Source: JAIBJN01 sp963775395 (GTDB lineage Bacteria > Actinomycetota > Thermoleophilia > Gaiellales > Gaiellaceae). From it: a stretch of DNA of 64,000 nucleotides. Location: NCBI GenBank assembly GCA_963775395.1, contig CAVZIX010000005.1, forward strand, positions 124,001 to 188,000. The letters run 5' to 3'. The notes under the pieces are model-generated. The model had not been told where the DNA came from. It did no database searches and saw nothing but the letters and a program-made list of their open reading frames with translations. The position numbers and the translations under genes were made by a program. Below are positions 16,028 through 24,680 of this stretch, in pieces (within the stretch, counting starts at the first letter, position 1; every line of letters begins with the position of its first letter).

Positions 16028-16992
16028 CGCAGCTCTGCGCCGCCACCGGCGACGGCGTCGCGCTTCTGGAGCCGGCCGAGCGCGGCTGGCGGGCCGTCGC
16101 CGCCAGCCAGGGCTCCAGGATCCAGTGCCTCGCCCGCGACCCGCGGGAGCCTGACTTCCTCCTGGGCGGCTCGCGCGATCACGGTGCGTGGCGGAGCACG
16201 GACGGCGGCCAGACGTGGGCGCAGGCCGACTTTCCGCACCCCGACGTGTTCTCCGTGTCGGTTTCCCCTGCGGACGGCGCGCTCTACGCGGGCTGCGAGC
16301 CGAGCATGCTCTTCGTCAGCCACGACCGCGGCAATTCGTGGCGCGAGCTGGAGAGCCTGCGCGCGATCCCGTCCGCGCCGACCTGGAGCTTTCCGCCGCG
16401 GCCCTGGACTTCGCACGTCCGCTGGATCGCGCCGAGCCCCCACGACGCCGGCCTGCTGCTGGTCGGCATCGAGCTCGGCGGCGTGATGAGGAGCGAGGAC
16501 GGCGGCGAGACGTGGAGCGACCACCGGCCGGGCGCACAGCTCGATTGCCACTCGCTCGCCTGGCATCCGACCGTGGCGGGACGCGCGTACGAGGCGGCCG
16601 GCGGCGGCGCCGCGTGGAGCTTCGACCGGGGCGCCACCTGGGCCGCGGCGGACGAAGGCCGCGACCGCCACTACGCGTGGGCGGTCGCCGTCGACCCTGA
16701 CGATCCCGACCGCTGGTTCGTCTCGGCGAGCACCGGGCCCTTCGCGGCGCACGGCCGCGAGGGGGCTGAGGCCGTCGTCTACCGCTGGCAGGGCGACGGC
16801 CCCTGGGAGCCGCTGGACGGCGGGCTCCCACGGCCGCTCGATCACATGCCCTACGCGTTCGCCTACATCGACGGGCTGCTGGCCATGGGCTTGTCCGACG
16901 GGAGCGTGTACACGAGCGCTGACGCGGGCGACACCTGGAAGCAGGTCACCGTCGAGGGCGAGCAACCGAAGCGGATCGTCGCCCTCGCCTGA
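16024..16992 (+). CDS. Asp-box (BNR) beta-propeller protein with CTG start
   Basis: A 322-residue propeller with at least five Asp-box turns: STDGGQTW, SHDRGNSW, SEDGGETW, SFDRGATW, SADAGDTW. The first blade (TQLCAATGDGVALLEP...) is in frame only from the CTG at 16024, which overlaps the cupin TGA as CTGA; no ATG, GTG or TTG occurs between the previous in-frame region and the second blade. The first GTG, near 16240, would delete blade one. I therefore annotate CTG as the start. No signal peptide. Propellers of this type often bind or hydrolyse glycans, or are structural. Confidence 0.78.
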   Translation: MTQLCAATGDGVALLEPAERGWRAVAASQGSRIQCLARDPREPDFLLGGSRDHGAWRSTDGGQTWAQADFPHPDVFSVSVSPADGALYAGCEPSMLFVSHDRGNSWRELESLRAIPSAPTWSFPPRPWTSHVRWIAPSPHDAGLLLVGIELGGVMRSEDGGETWSDHRPGAQLDCHSLAWHPTVAGRAYEAAGGGAAWSFDRGATWAAADEGRDRHYAWAVAVDPDDPDRWFVSASTGPFAAHGREGAEAVVYRWQGDGPWEPLDGGLPRPLDHMPYAFAYIDGLLAMGLSDGSVYTSADAGDTWKQVTVEGEQPKRIVALA

Positions 16993-16993
16993 A

Positions 16994-17410
16994 ATGCGCC
17001 TTCTCGACGCCTATCCGGTCGTCGTGACCGACCGCCTGCGGGAGTGCCGAGACTTCTACTGCCGCTGGTTCGGCTTCGAGGTCGCCTTCGAGGCCGACTG
17101 GTTCGTCTTGCTGCACAACGATGCCGAGCGCCCCGTCGCACTCGCGTTCATGCACAGCGCCCACCCTTCCTCCCCGCCCTCGCCCGCGCCGTTCTCGGGC
17201 GAAGGGAGCTTCCTGACGTTCCAGGTGGCCGACGCACGGACCGAGCACGAGCGGCTCGTGGCGGGAGGGATCGAGCTCGCTCTCGGGCTGACGGACGAGC
17301 CCTGGGGGCAGCGGCGCTTCGGGGTGCTCGACCCGGCCGGGATGTGGGTCGACGTCGTGGAGCAGATCGAGCCCGCTGCCGGCTGGTGGGACGAGTACGT
17401 GAGCGGCTAG
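16994..17410 (+). CDS. VOC/glyoxalase-bleomycin-resistance-like protein
   Basis: A 138-residue VOC subunit: LLDAYPVVVTDRLRECRDFYCRWFGFEVAFEADWFVLL, then a loop and FGVLDPAGMWVDVVEQIEP. Only one strong acidic ligand position is visible, which suits a ligand-binding or thiol-transferase member. The ATG is one base after the propeller stop, so it is the last gene of the operon. Its TAG overlaps the convergent OLD gene stop within CTAG (17407-17410). Confidence 0.75.
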   Translation: MRLLDAYPVVVTDRLRECRDFYCRWFGFEVAFEADWFVLLHNDAERPVALAFMHSAHPSSPPSPAPFSGEGSFLTFQVADARTEHERLVAGGIELALGLTDEPWGQRRFGVLDPAGMWVDVVEQIEPAAGWWDEYVSG

Positions 17411-18582
17411 CGGGCGGCCGACTCGAGCGCGAGCCGTACCGCGCGGGCCAATGGCTCGGGCACATCCACGCCCGGCGTCGAGAAGTGGTTCCAGGCCCGC
17501 TCCGGCTTGTTCGAGTGACCGCGAAGGCCGGCGACGGCCTCGAAGTCGGGCGCCAGCTCGACGACGCGCTCCTCACCGGCGATGTCGGAGATGAGCACGT
17601 TGAGCTGCTGCTCGGATGGGATCGGATCCTTGCCCGCCTCGGCGTCGCGGTCGTGAACGACGGCGAAGGGAATGCGGCACGCCTGGCAGATCCGCGCGAA
17701 GACGGGAATGTTCGACTTCCCGCCGCACTCGACGATCGAGACCTCGGCGCGGTCGGCGTCGTGGCCGAGCGCGGCGAAGATCGAGGGGAGGACGAGCTTC
17801 TCGGTGCGGCCCTCGACGAGGATCGCCGAGCGGGCGAGGAAGAGCTCGCTCCGCTCCGCGTCGAACTCGCTCACGATCCGGAACGCCTCGTCGGCCTCGA
17901 GGGGCTCCGGCCGGACGACGTGCGTGCCGCGCTCGGGATCGTGACCGACGAGCACGAGCTCCTCGAGGCGCGCGACGTTCAGGAAGGACGGCGCATGCGT
18001 CGAGTAGAGGACCTGGTTCCCGCCGGCGGCGAGCTCGCGCAGCCGGCGATAGAGGTAGCGCTGCGTGTGCGGGCGGAGGAAGAGCTCGGGCTCTTCGACG
18101 ATGAAGACGACGCCGGAGATGTTCGCCTCGCAGCACGCCTCGACCGCGGCGACGAGCGCGCCGGCGCCTGCCGCCTCGGAGCCGCCGCCCTCGTGACCCT
18201 TCGCGGCCGCGTCGAAGTGCCGGGCCGCCTCCGCGGCGTCTGGGCTTGCCTCGACGAGCGTCTCGCTCCGCAGGCCGGCCGGGAGGAAGACGACCGGCGG
18301 CGCGCCCTCGCGCTCCGCGGTCGCCTCGGGCGGCCGGGCGCGGAGCGACACCTTCCGGCCGTCGACGAGCTCCGCCTCGACCGCGACCGACCCGTCCTCG
18401 TCGCGGCGGACGTCGTCACGCTCGACGGGCGCCGTCGGGTCGAGGAGCGCGCGCACCGCGCGCAGGAGGTTGGACTTGCCGGCCCGCGCTTCGCCGACCA
18501 GCGCGACCACCGGGCCGAGCTCGAGCTCGACGTCCGCAGCGGAGCGGTACGCGCGGATCCGGACACGCCTGAGAAGCGCCAT
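17407..18582 (-). CDS. OLD-family ATP-dependent nuclease (AAA ATPase + TOPRIM)
   Basis: A 391-residue protein. An ABC-type ATPase half carries Walker A GEARAGKS at 30-37, a short coiled insert, and Walker B VVFIVEEPELFLRP followed by the switch His in YSTHAP. The C-terminal TOPRIM half has the catalytic Glu in ILVEGRTEK and the Asp pair in VVHDRDAE. This is a solo (class 1-like) OLD protein: no UvrD-like GajB partner adjoins it. OLD proteins cut DNA; roles range from phage exclusion to repair. It stands alone between a VOC gene and the sigma-factor operon. Confidence 0.82.
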   Translation of the reverse strand: MALLRRVRIRAYRSAADVELELGPVVALVGEARAGKSNLLRAVRALLDPTAPVERDDVRRDEDGSVAVEAELVDGRKVSLRARPPEATAEREGAPPVVFLPAGLRSETLVEASPDAAEAARHFDAAAKGHEGGGSEAAGAGALVAAVEACCEANISGVVFIVEEPELFLRPHTQRYLYRRLRELAAGGNQVLYSTHAPSFLNVARLEELVLVGHDPERGTHVVRPEPLEADEAFRIVSEFDAERSELFLARSAILVEGRTEKLVLPSIFAALGHDADRAEVSIVECGGKSNIPVFARICQACRIPFAVVHDRDAEAGKDPIPSEQQLNVLISDIAGEERVVELAPDFEAVAGLRGHSNKPERAWNHFSTPGVDVPEPLARAVRLALESAAR

Positions 18583-18612
18583 GGGCGCCGACGATATCCG
18601 GCGGCGAACCGC

Positions 18613-19329
18613 CTAGCCGCGGTCGGTCGCAGCGACCTGACCGGCGACGGCGTCGATGCTGACCGTCTCTTTCCTCACATTGGTCGCCCGATCCGGCCCG
18701 ACAACCTCGTAGACACCCTGGGCATAGCCGGCCGGCACGAGCCTCCGGTTGTCCGGCGACCCGAGCGGGCGCCATTCCGCGAAGATCAGGTAGCGCTCGC
18801 CAACGCCCGCAGGAAACGTGGCCTCGCCGAGGGCGAGATTGGTGATGTCGATCTGGTCGACGGCATCACCTCGCAGGACACGGTCGATCCGGTACCGGAC
18901 ACGATTCGCCTCGAGGGCGAACCCCTCCTCGTCTCGCGACAAGATCTCGGTGCCTCCGATCTCCGCCACCGTGCCGACGAACACGAGGTTGGCGCGCGCG
19001 ATCATTTCCTCAAGTGACACATACTCGACGGCGGCCGTGCCGCTCGCTCCCTCAAGCCTCTGTGGGCCGGGCGGAAGCGGCGGCAACGCGACATGACGCA
19101 AAGTGGTCTCCGAGCCAGCGACGCCTCTGTCTCGATCTCCGTCTTCATCCAGGAGCTGCACGCTAAGAACGACGACGGCTCCCACGAGCAGCGCGGCCGC
19201 AACCGCCGCAGGAAGAAACGGCCGACGAGGCCGTCGGGTACGCGAGCGCGCGTGCGAAGGCCCCTCGTCGGCGCTCAGCACAGACCGGAGCTCGTCGAGG
19301 GAGATCAGACTCTCTTCGTTGATGGTCAT
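18613..19329 (-). CDS. Membrane protein paired with ECF sigma factor (putative anti-sigma)
   Basis: A 238-residue protein: short acidic cytosolic part (MTINEESLISLDELRSVL...), Arg-rich stretch, one transmembrane helix (about residues 37-60), and an outer domain of about 170 residues with the block LEEMIARANLVFVGTVAEIGG. It lacks the zinc motif HxxxCxxC of classical ZAS anti-sigmas. The assignment rests on the ATGA overlap with the sigma gene (19326-19329) and on topology. Confidence 0.65.
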   Translation of the reverse strand: MTINEESLISLDELRSVLSADEGPSHARSRTRRPRRPFLPAAVAAALLVGAVVVLSVQLLDEDGDRDRGVAGSETTLRHVALPPLPPGPQRLEGASGTAAVEYVSLEEMIARANLVFVGTVAEIGGTEILSRDEEGFALEANRVRYRIDRVLRGDAVDQIDITNLALGEATFPAGVGERYLIFAEWRPLGSPDNRRLVPAGYAQGVYEVVGPDRATNVRKETVSIDAVAGQVAATDRG

Positions 19330-19904
19330 TCGACCGTCTCCTCTCTGGGCCTCACGGTGACCGGAGCAAAGCCGCGCTGCGCGAGGGCCTTCGTGAGCCG
19401 CTTGCGGGCGTCGTGCAAGTTGGACTTGACTGCACCGACAGAGCAGCTCATCACTTCGGCAGTCTCGGCTTCGCTGAGCCCGACGTAAGTCCGAAGGACT
19501 GCGGTTGCACGAAGGCGTGGCGGAAGTCGCGCAAACGCATCGCGAAGGGCCTCCGCACGGCCCCAACCTGCGTCGGCCGCGAGTACGCGGTCGACGGGAG
19601 GCGTCCGCCGCAGGGACATCAGGCGTTCGCGACGAGCGACCTTCATCGCGCGGGTTGTCGCAATTCGAAGCGCCCAGGACCTGACCGCCTCCGGCTCACG
19701 GAGACCTGCCAACCCCTGGGTGATGTCCAGCATCGCCTCTTGAGCCGCATCCTCGGCAACCCAAGAGCCCGAACCGACGATGAGCCGCGCGGTTCGGACG
19801 ACCATGGGCTCGAGTTGGCGCAGCAACTCGTCGAGCGCCTCTCGATTGCCGTCAACGGCCCGGCGAGCAAGGGTCGGCAGCGAATCCGCGGTTTTCGCCG
19901 TCAT
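19326..19904 (-). CDS. ECF-type RNA polymerase sigma factor
   Basis: A 192-residue sigma-70-like protein. Region 2 spans about residues 25-95 (LEPMVVRTARLIVG, VAEDAAQEAMLDI, ALRIATTRAMKVARR), region 4 about 118-175 (LPPRLRATAVLRTYVGLSEAETAEVM, then SVGAVKSNLHDARKRL). It would direct polymerase to stress promoters under control of its membrane partner. The only in-frame ATG directly abuts AGGAGG (19905-19910) with no spacer, an unusual arrangement. Confidence 0.88.
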   Translation of the reverse strand: MTAKTADSLPTLARRAVDGNREALDELLRQLEPMVVRTARLIVGSGSWVAEDAAQEAMLDITQGLAGLREPEAVRSWALRIATTRAMKVARRERLMSLRRTPPVDRVLAADAGWGRAEALRDAFARLPPRLRATAVLRTYVGLSEAETAEVMSCSVGAVKSNLHDARKRLTKALAQRGFAPVTVRPREETVE

Positions 19905-19905
19905 C

Positions 19906-19942
19906 CTCCTTAAGGAGCGCGCCTTGAGCCCAAAGGTTGGGC
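19906..19942 (-). promoter_or_regulatory. Inverted repeats in front of the ECF sigma gene
   Basis: CTCCTTAAGGAG (19906-19917) is a perfect palindrome that includes the Shine-Dalgarno; as RNA it can form a 4-bp stem with a UUAA loop. GCCCAA-AGG-TTGGGC (19928-19942) is a second inverted repeat that could be an operator, or part of a terminator for the upstream gene. Confidence 0.4.
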
Positions 19943-19953
19943 CAAGACTGCTG

Positions 19954-20880
19954 CTAGTGAGGCGTCCGGGTGTCCTTGGGATTGGGGAGCGGGGTCAGGA
20001 TGGTTTCCAGCCGCTCCCGTAGCGGCTCGTAGTTCGGCGGGAGCGAGAGCCCTTCGCCGAGCGTCTCCAGCGGCTCGTCGGCGGTGAAGCCGGGGCCCAT
20101 GGTGGCGAGCTCGAAGAGGACGCCGCTCGGCTCGCGGAAGTAGACCGAGCGGAAGTAGAAGCGGTCGATGACCGGCGTCGGGCGCAGGCCCGCCTCGGCC
20201 ACGCGCTGCCGCCACGCCTCGTGATCGTCCGTCGGCGACGACCAGGCGACGTGGTGCACCGTGCCGGCCCCGCCCCGGCCGCTCTCGGGCGGCGGCTGGT
20301 CGTAGGCGTAGAACGAGCCGCGCTGCTCGCCGCGCACCTCCCAGGCCCGGTCGCCGTCGGGCTCGAACCCCAGAGTCTCCTCGAGGGTGGCCCGGCTCGC
20401 CTCGGGGTCGATCGTGTAGGCGCGGACGCCATGGAAGCCCTGGAGGGCGTGCTCGGCCGGAATCTCCGGGTGCCGGGCGACGAGCGGCTCGTCGTCGACG
20501 TCGACGGCCACGATCTCGAGGCCCATTCCCTCGCGGTCGGCGAAGCGCAGGCGGCCGCCGTCGCGCTCGACCTCGATCCCCTCCGCGGTCAGCCGGTCGG
20601 CCCAGAACGCGACCGCCTCCTCCGAGCCGACGCGCCAGACAATCGTGTGCACCATGCCGGCGCCCGCACGCCCACGCTGGAGGCCGGGGTACTCGAAGAA
20701 CGTGAGGTCGGCGCCCGGGCTCCCGAGCTCGTCTGCGTAGAACAGGTGGTAGACGGTCGGGTCGTCCTGGTTGACCGTCTTCTTGACGAGCCGCAGACCG
20801 AGCACCCGGGTGTAGAAGTCGACGTTTCCGGGTGCGTCGGCGGTGATGGCGGTGACGTGGTGGATGCCCTCGAGCTTCAT
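19954..20880 (-). CDS. VOC ring-cleaving dioxygenase (MhqO/LinE-like)
   Basis: A 308-residue, two-module VOC enzyme: GIHHVTAITADAPGNVDFYTRVLGLRLVKKTVNQDDPTVYHLFYAD, then GTVHHVAWSSPTDDHEAW and a final Glu in GVLFELATMGPGFTADE. These blocks are characteristic of bacterial hydroquinone-type extradiol dioxygenases, which use Fe(II). Ligands are His in HHVTA, His in VHHVAW and Glu in LFELAT. It lies upstream of the sigma operon on the same strand. Confidence 0.85.
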   Translation of the reverse strand: MKLEGIHHVTAITADAPGNVDFYTRVLGLRLVKKTVNQDDPTVYHLFYADELGSPGADLTFFEYPGLQRGRAGAGMVHTIVWRVGSEEAVAFWADRLTAEGIEVERDGGRLRFADREGMGLEIVAVDVDDEPLVARHPEIPAEHALQGFHGVRAYTIDPEASRATLEETLGFEPDGDRAWEVRGEQRGSFYAYDQPPPESGRGGAGTVHHVAWSSPTDDHEAWRQRVAEAGLRPTPVIDRFYFRSVYFREPSGVLFELATMGPGFTADEPLETLGEGLSLPPNYEPLRERLETILTPLPNPKDTRTPH

Positions 20881-20927
20881 AGGCGACCTTCCCTCGAAGT
20901 GGTCAGCCCCATCCTAGGGACCCTCTG

Positions 20928-22187
20928 TCAGTGTGCCGGGTGCTTTCGAGCGTCGTAGCGCCTGAACGCGGGCAGAGCCAGGGCCGCGAGCGCGACCCCG
21001 ACGACGCAGAGGACGCCGCCGGAGACGATCGACGCCCGGATCCCCGCGAAGGAGGCGACGACGCCCGCCTCCAGGTTCCCGAGCAGCGGCCCGGCCGAGT
21101 AGCTGACCTGCTCGATGCCTGCGAGGCGGCCGCGCAGGTGGTCGGGGATCGTGGTGTTCCAGATCGTCCCGCGGAAGATCCCGCTGATCATGTCCGCCGC
21201 GCCGGCGAAGCCGAGGGCGATGAGAGCGAGCGCGAGGTTCGGAGCGAAGCCGACGGCGGTGATGGCGACCCCCCAGGCCGCCGCAGCCCAGATGACGGCC
21301 AGGCCGTGTCGGTGCACTCGCCCTGTCCAGCCGCTCGTCGCCGTGGCCACGAGCGACCCCGCCGGGATCGCCGCGTACATCAGCCCGAGCACCCCGGCCC
21401 CGCCGAACTCGGACGCGAACGCGGGAAAGAGAGCCAGCGGCATCCCGAAGAACATGGCGAGCATGTCGACGCCGTAGGTTCCGACCAGCTCGGGGCGGCT
21501 CGTCGCGTACCGGAAGCCCTCCGCGATCCCGCTCAGGCTCGGCCGTGCGGCACCGGGCGGCGGCGGGACGGCGCGCATCAGCGCGAGCGCTCCGAGCGAG
21601 GCGCCGAACGTCGCCACGTCGATCACGTAGGTGGTCGGCAGCCCGAGGGTGGCGATCAGGATGCCGCCCACGGCCGGGCCCGTGACCATGCCGATGTTGC
21701 CCCGGAAGGAGTCGAGGGCGCTGGCCGCGATCAGCTCGTGCCGCTCCACGAGTCGCGGTGTGAGGGCGTCGAGCGGCGGGCGCTGGATGCCGTCGAGCCC
21801 GGCCATGACCGCCCCGACGACGAAGATGACCCAGAGCTGCGGGCTCTCGAGCGTGGCGTTCAGCGCCAGGACACCGGCGCAGACCGCGAGCGAGGCCTCC
21901 GCGATCTGCACGAGCCGCCGACGGTCGAACGCGTCTGCGAGCGCGCCGCCCACGAAGGCCGTGACCAGGAGCGGCCCCAGCTCGGCGAGACTGAGGAGGC
22001 CGACGACGAGCGACGAGCCCGTGAGCTGGTACGCCTGGTAGGGCAGGGCGACGTACGTGATCATCGAGCCGAAGAACGAGACGCCCTGGCCGAAGAAGAG
22101 GAGGCGGAAGTCGCGGTGCCGCTTCAGCGGACCGATGTCGATCGTCGCCAGCTTGAGGGCTGACCGAGCGCGTCCCGGTTCGGGCAC
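20928..22187 (-). CDS. MFS exporter, EntS/MFS_3 type
   Basis: A 419-residue integral membrane protein with about 12 hydrophobic segments. The start (KRHRDFRLLFFGQGVSFFGSMITYVALPYQ) and DAFDRRRLVQIAE after TM2 are typical of the enterobactin-exporter group, which exports siderophores or drugs. No siderophore genes adjoin. GTG 22187 is the best start. It is the last gene of a long leftward run, 47 nt after tag. Confidence 0.82.
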   Translation of the reverse strand: MPEPGRARSALKLATIDIGPLKRHRDFRLLFFGQGVSFFGSMITYVALPYQAYQLTGSSLVVGLLSLAELGPLLVTAFVGGALADAFDRRRLVQIAEASLAVCAGVLALNATLESPQLWVIFVVGAVMAGLDGIQRPPLDALTPRLVERHELIAASALDSFRGNIGMVTGPAVGGILIATLGLPTTYVIDVATFGASLGALALMRAVPPPPGAARPSLSGIAEGFRYATSRPELVGTYGVDMLAMFFGMPLALFPAFASEFGGAGVLGLMYAAIPAGSLVATATSGWTGRVHRHGLAVIWAAAAWGVAITAVGFAPNLALALIALGFAGAADMISGIFRGTIWNTTIPDHLRGRLAGIEQVSYSAGPLLGNLEAGVVASFAGIRASIVSGGVLCVVGVALAALALPAFRRYDARKHPAH

Positions 22188-22234
22188 CGGCGGTGCTGGT
22201 CCGAGGCGCTCCCCCTCGCGGAGGTCGTCCCCGC

Positions 22235-22810
22235 TCACCTGGGTGTGCTGCCGACGCCGAAGCGGAAGCAGGAGACCACGTGGTCGTCCACGAGCCCGGC
22301 GGCCTGCATGAACGCGTAGCAGACCGTCGGCCCGACGAAGCGGAACCCGCGACGCTTGAGCTCCTTGCTCATCGCCTTGGAGACGGGCGTCTCGGCGGGG
22401 ATCTCGCCCACCGACTTCCACCCGCCCACGAGCGGCTCGTCGTCCACGAACCCCCAGAGGAGCGCCGCGAAGCTCCCCAGCTCCTCCTGTGTCTCCAGCA
22501 CGCGGCGGGCGTTCTCGATCGTCGAGGAGACTTTGAGGCGGTTGCGGACGATGCCCGGATCGGCCAGGAGCTTCTGCTCGCGGCGCGCGTCGAAGCGCGC
22601 CACCTTGGCGGGGTCGAAGCCCGCGAACGCCCGGCGGTATCCCTCGCGCTTGTGCAGGATCGTCGACCAGGAGAGCCCGGCCTGTGCGCCTTCGAGGGTG
22701 AGCAGCTCGTAGAGCGCGCGATCGTCGCGCTCGGGGACGCCCCACTCCTCGTCGTGGTAGGCGACGTACAGCGGATCGCTCTCGGGAACCCATGCGCAGC
22801 GCTCGGGCAC
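22235..22810 (-). CDS. tag: DNA-3-methyladenine glycosylase I
   Basis: A 191-residue base-excision enzyme. Family marks: CAWVPESDPLYVAYHDEEWGVPERDDRALYELL at the N-terminus, GLSWSTILHKREGYRRAF, and the zinc snap formed by early Cys and His with late His and Cys in GLVDDHVVSCF. It removes 3-methyladenine from alkylated DNA. The GTG at 22810 starts the protein at PERCAW; the glycosyltransferase gene ends 10 nt upstream. Confidence 0.92.
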   Translation of the reverse strand: MPERCAWVPESDPLYVAYHDEEWGVPERDDRALYELLTLEGAQAGLSWSTILHKREGYRRAFAGFDPAKVARFDARREQKLLADPGIVRNRLKVSSTIENARRVLETQEELGSFAALLWGFVDDEPLVGGWKSVGEIPAETPVSKAMSKELKRRGFRFVGPTVCYAFMQAAGLVDDHVVSCFRFGVGSTPR

Positions 22811-22820
22811 GGCGCGCAGG

Positions 22821-23828
22821 CTACGCGATGGCGACGAAGTCGACGCCGTCCTGCCGGCCCTCGGCGGCGACCGCCTCCCGGATCTCGGCGCGGGCCACCT
22901 CTCCCGCGACGGCGCCGACGGCGAACGACTTGCGGAAGCCGGCGGCGTCCTCGATCGAGACGACCGGCGCTCCGTGAACCTCGTGACCGATCTTGCGCGG
23001 GTCGACGTCGACGAACGCGGCGACCTGCGAGCCCTGGGCCACGAGCTCACGGGCGAAGGACTTCCCGACCGGCCCCGCGCCCCAGATGACGACGGCGGGG
23101 AAGCCGCGCAGGAGGGTCGCCCGCAGGTGGTGCACCTTGCAACGCACGAACGCCTCGAGCGAATAGGCCGGATCCGAGCGCGAGCGGCGCGCGCCGTGCT
23201 CTCGCCAGCGAAGAACCGGCGTCTCCACGTTGCGGAAGCGCGCCCCGGCGGCCCAGAGGCGCAGGACGAGGTCGTAGTCCTCGGGCCACCCCTGGTCGCG
23301 GTAGCCGCCGACCGCCGCGAGCGCCTCGGCCCGAACCGTGAGCGCCGGGTGCGGGAGCGGGCACTCGATGAAGACGTCGCGCGCCGCCGCATCTGCGGTG
23401 ACGAGGCCGTTCAGCCAGCGCTCGTAGCGGCGGGCACCGTCGCGCACGGACTCCTCGGGGAAGTAGGCGACCCGGCCACCGCAGGCCGCGAGCTCTTCGG
23501 CGGCAAGCGCGTCCACCTGGGCCTCGAGGCGCTCGGGCAGGACGACGTCGTCACCGTCCATGCGTGCGATCAGCGACCCTCGAGCCTCGGCCCTGCCGCG
23601 CTCGAGCGCCGCGACGATGCCGGCGGGCCCTTGCCTCAGGACGCGGAACCGGTCGTCGCTCCGCGCGTGGGCCTCGGCGATCTCCGCCGAGCCGTCGGTC
23701 GACCCGTCGTCTATGACCAGCACCTCGAGGTGGGAGTAGGTCTGCGCAGAGAGCGACGCGAGTGCGTCTCCGAGGTAGGCGGCTTCGTCCCGCACCGGCA
23801 GGAGAACGGAGACGGTCGGCGCGGTCAC
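22821..23828 (-). CDS. GT2 glycosyltransferase fused to a C-terminal Rossmann domain
   Basis: A 335-residue protein. Residues 1-240 are a GT-A family 2 transferase: VSVLLPVRDEAAYLGDALASL, nucleotide-binding VIDDGSTDGS, DxD-like RMDGDD, and PEDYDLVLRLW. Residues 245-335 form a short Rossmann-like unit (VIWGAGPVGKSFARELVAQG, then AAFVDVDPRKIG and VHGAPVVSIEDA) like those in sugar acyltransferases and nucleotide-sensing domains. The fusion suggests a redox- or nucleotide-responsive transferase. GTGA couples it to aroE (23825-23828). Confidence 0.8.
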   Translation of the reverse strand: MTAPTVSVLLPVRDEAAYLGDALASLSAQTYSHLEVLVIDDGSTDGSAEIAEAHARSDDRFRVLRQGPAGIVAALERGRAEARGSLIARMDGDDVVLPERLEAQVDALAAEELAACGGRVAYFPEESVRDGARRYERWLNGLVTADAAARDVFIECPLPHPALTVRAEALAAVGGYRDQGWPEDYDLVLRLWAAGARFRNVETPVLRWREHGARRSRSDPAYSLEAFVRCKVHHLRATLLRGFPAVVIWGAGPVGKSFARELVAQGSQVAAFVDVDPRKIGHEVHGAPVVSIEDAAGFRKSFAVGAVAGEVARAEIREAVAAEGRQDGVDFVAIA

Positions 23829-24680
23829 GGGACGCCGAACGCGCGGCGCAGCGCGTTCCGCATGGCCCCGACGTCCGGCTCGACGCCGGTCCAGAGCTCG
23901 AATCCGATCCTGCCCTGCTCGACGAGCATTTCGAGGCCGTCGAGCGTCTCGCAGCCGAGCTCTGCCGCCGCGCGGAGGAAACGTGTCTCCGGCGGGTTGG
24001 GGATGACGTCGGCGACGAGGGCTTTGCCGGCCACCTCCGTTAGATCGAGCGGCACGACGGCGTCAACATCGGGGAAGAGCCCGATCGAGGTGGCGTTGAC
24101 GACGAGATCGGTGTCCGCCGGCACCCGGAAGCCGTCGCCGAGCTCTTCGATGCGGACCTCCGTCGGCGACTCGACGCCCTCGAGAAGCGCGCCCAGCTCG
24201 CGTCCCCGCTCGGCGCTCCGGTTGACGATCGTGAGGCTCGCGGCGCCCGCCAGCGCGAGCTCGACCGCGATCGCCCGGGCGGCTCCGCCGGCGCCCAGCG
24301 TCACGACCCGCGACCCCGCGGGGTCGCGTCTGCGCCGCACCGCCTCGAGGAAGCCGGCGCCGTCGGTGTTCTCCCCGACGAGCTCGTCGCCGCGCCGCAC
24401 GACGCAGTTGACCGCCCCCATGAGCGCCGCCGAGCGCCCGAGGCCGGTCCAGGTGCTCGACGACGGCGACCTTATGGGGGATGGTGCAGTTGAAGCCGCG
24501 CAGCCCCATTGCGCGCGCACCGCGCACCGCGTCCCCGAGATCCTCGGGATCCACCTCGATCGTCAGGTAGCGCCAGTCGAGGCCGGCCGCCGCGAAGCCC
24601 GCCTCGATCATCGCCTGCGTCGGGTTCTCGTCCACGGGCTGGCCGAAGAGCCCGACCAGCTCCTGCCGGAAGCCGGGCAT
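23825..24680 (-). pseudogene. aroE: Shikimate dehydrogenase, interrupted by one +1 frameshift
   Basis: The N-terminal half reads PGFRQELVGLFGQPVDENPTQAMIEAGFAAAGL through FNCTIPHKVAVVEHLDR in one frame. The C-terminal half (ALMGAVNCVV, GENTDGAGFLEAV, VTLGAGGAARAIAVELALAG, NATSIGLFPD) is in the next frame. An extra base in the GGCC run around 24442-24446 explains the switch; the 856-nt span is one base over a multiple of three. The shikimate-binding S/N loop region, catalytic Lys in PHK and NADP loop are all conserved. Since aroE is normally needed for aromatic amino acids, a sequence error or very recent lesion is likely. It overlaps both neighbours. Confidence 0.82.

Noticed and set aside
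17407..18582. Gabija defence system
   Set aside because: The OLD protein has no adjacent UvrD-like GajB helicase; AddA is 37 kb away and clearly paired with AddB.
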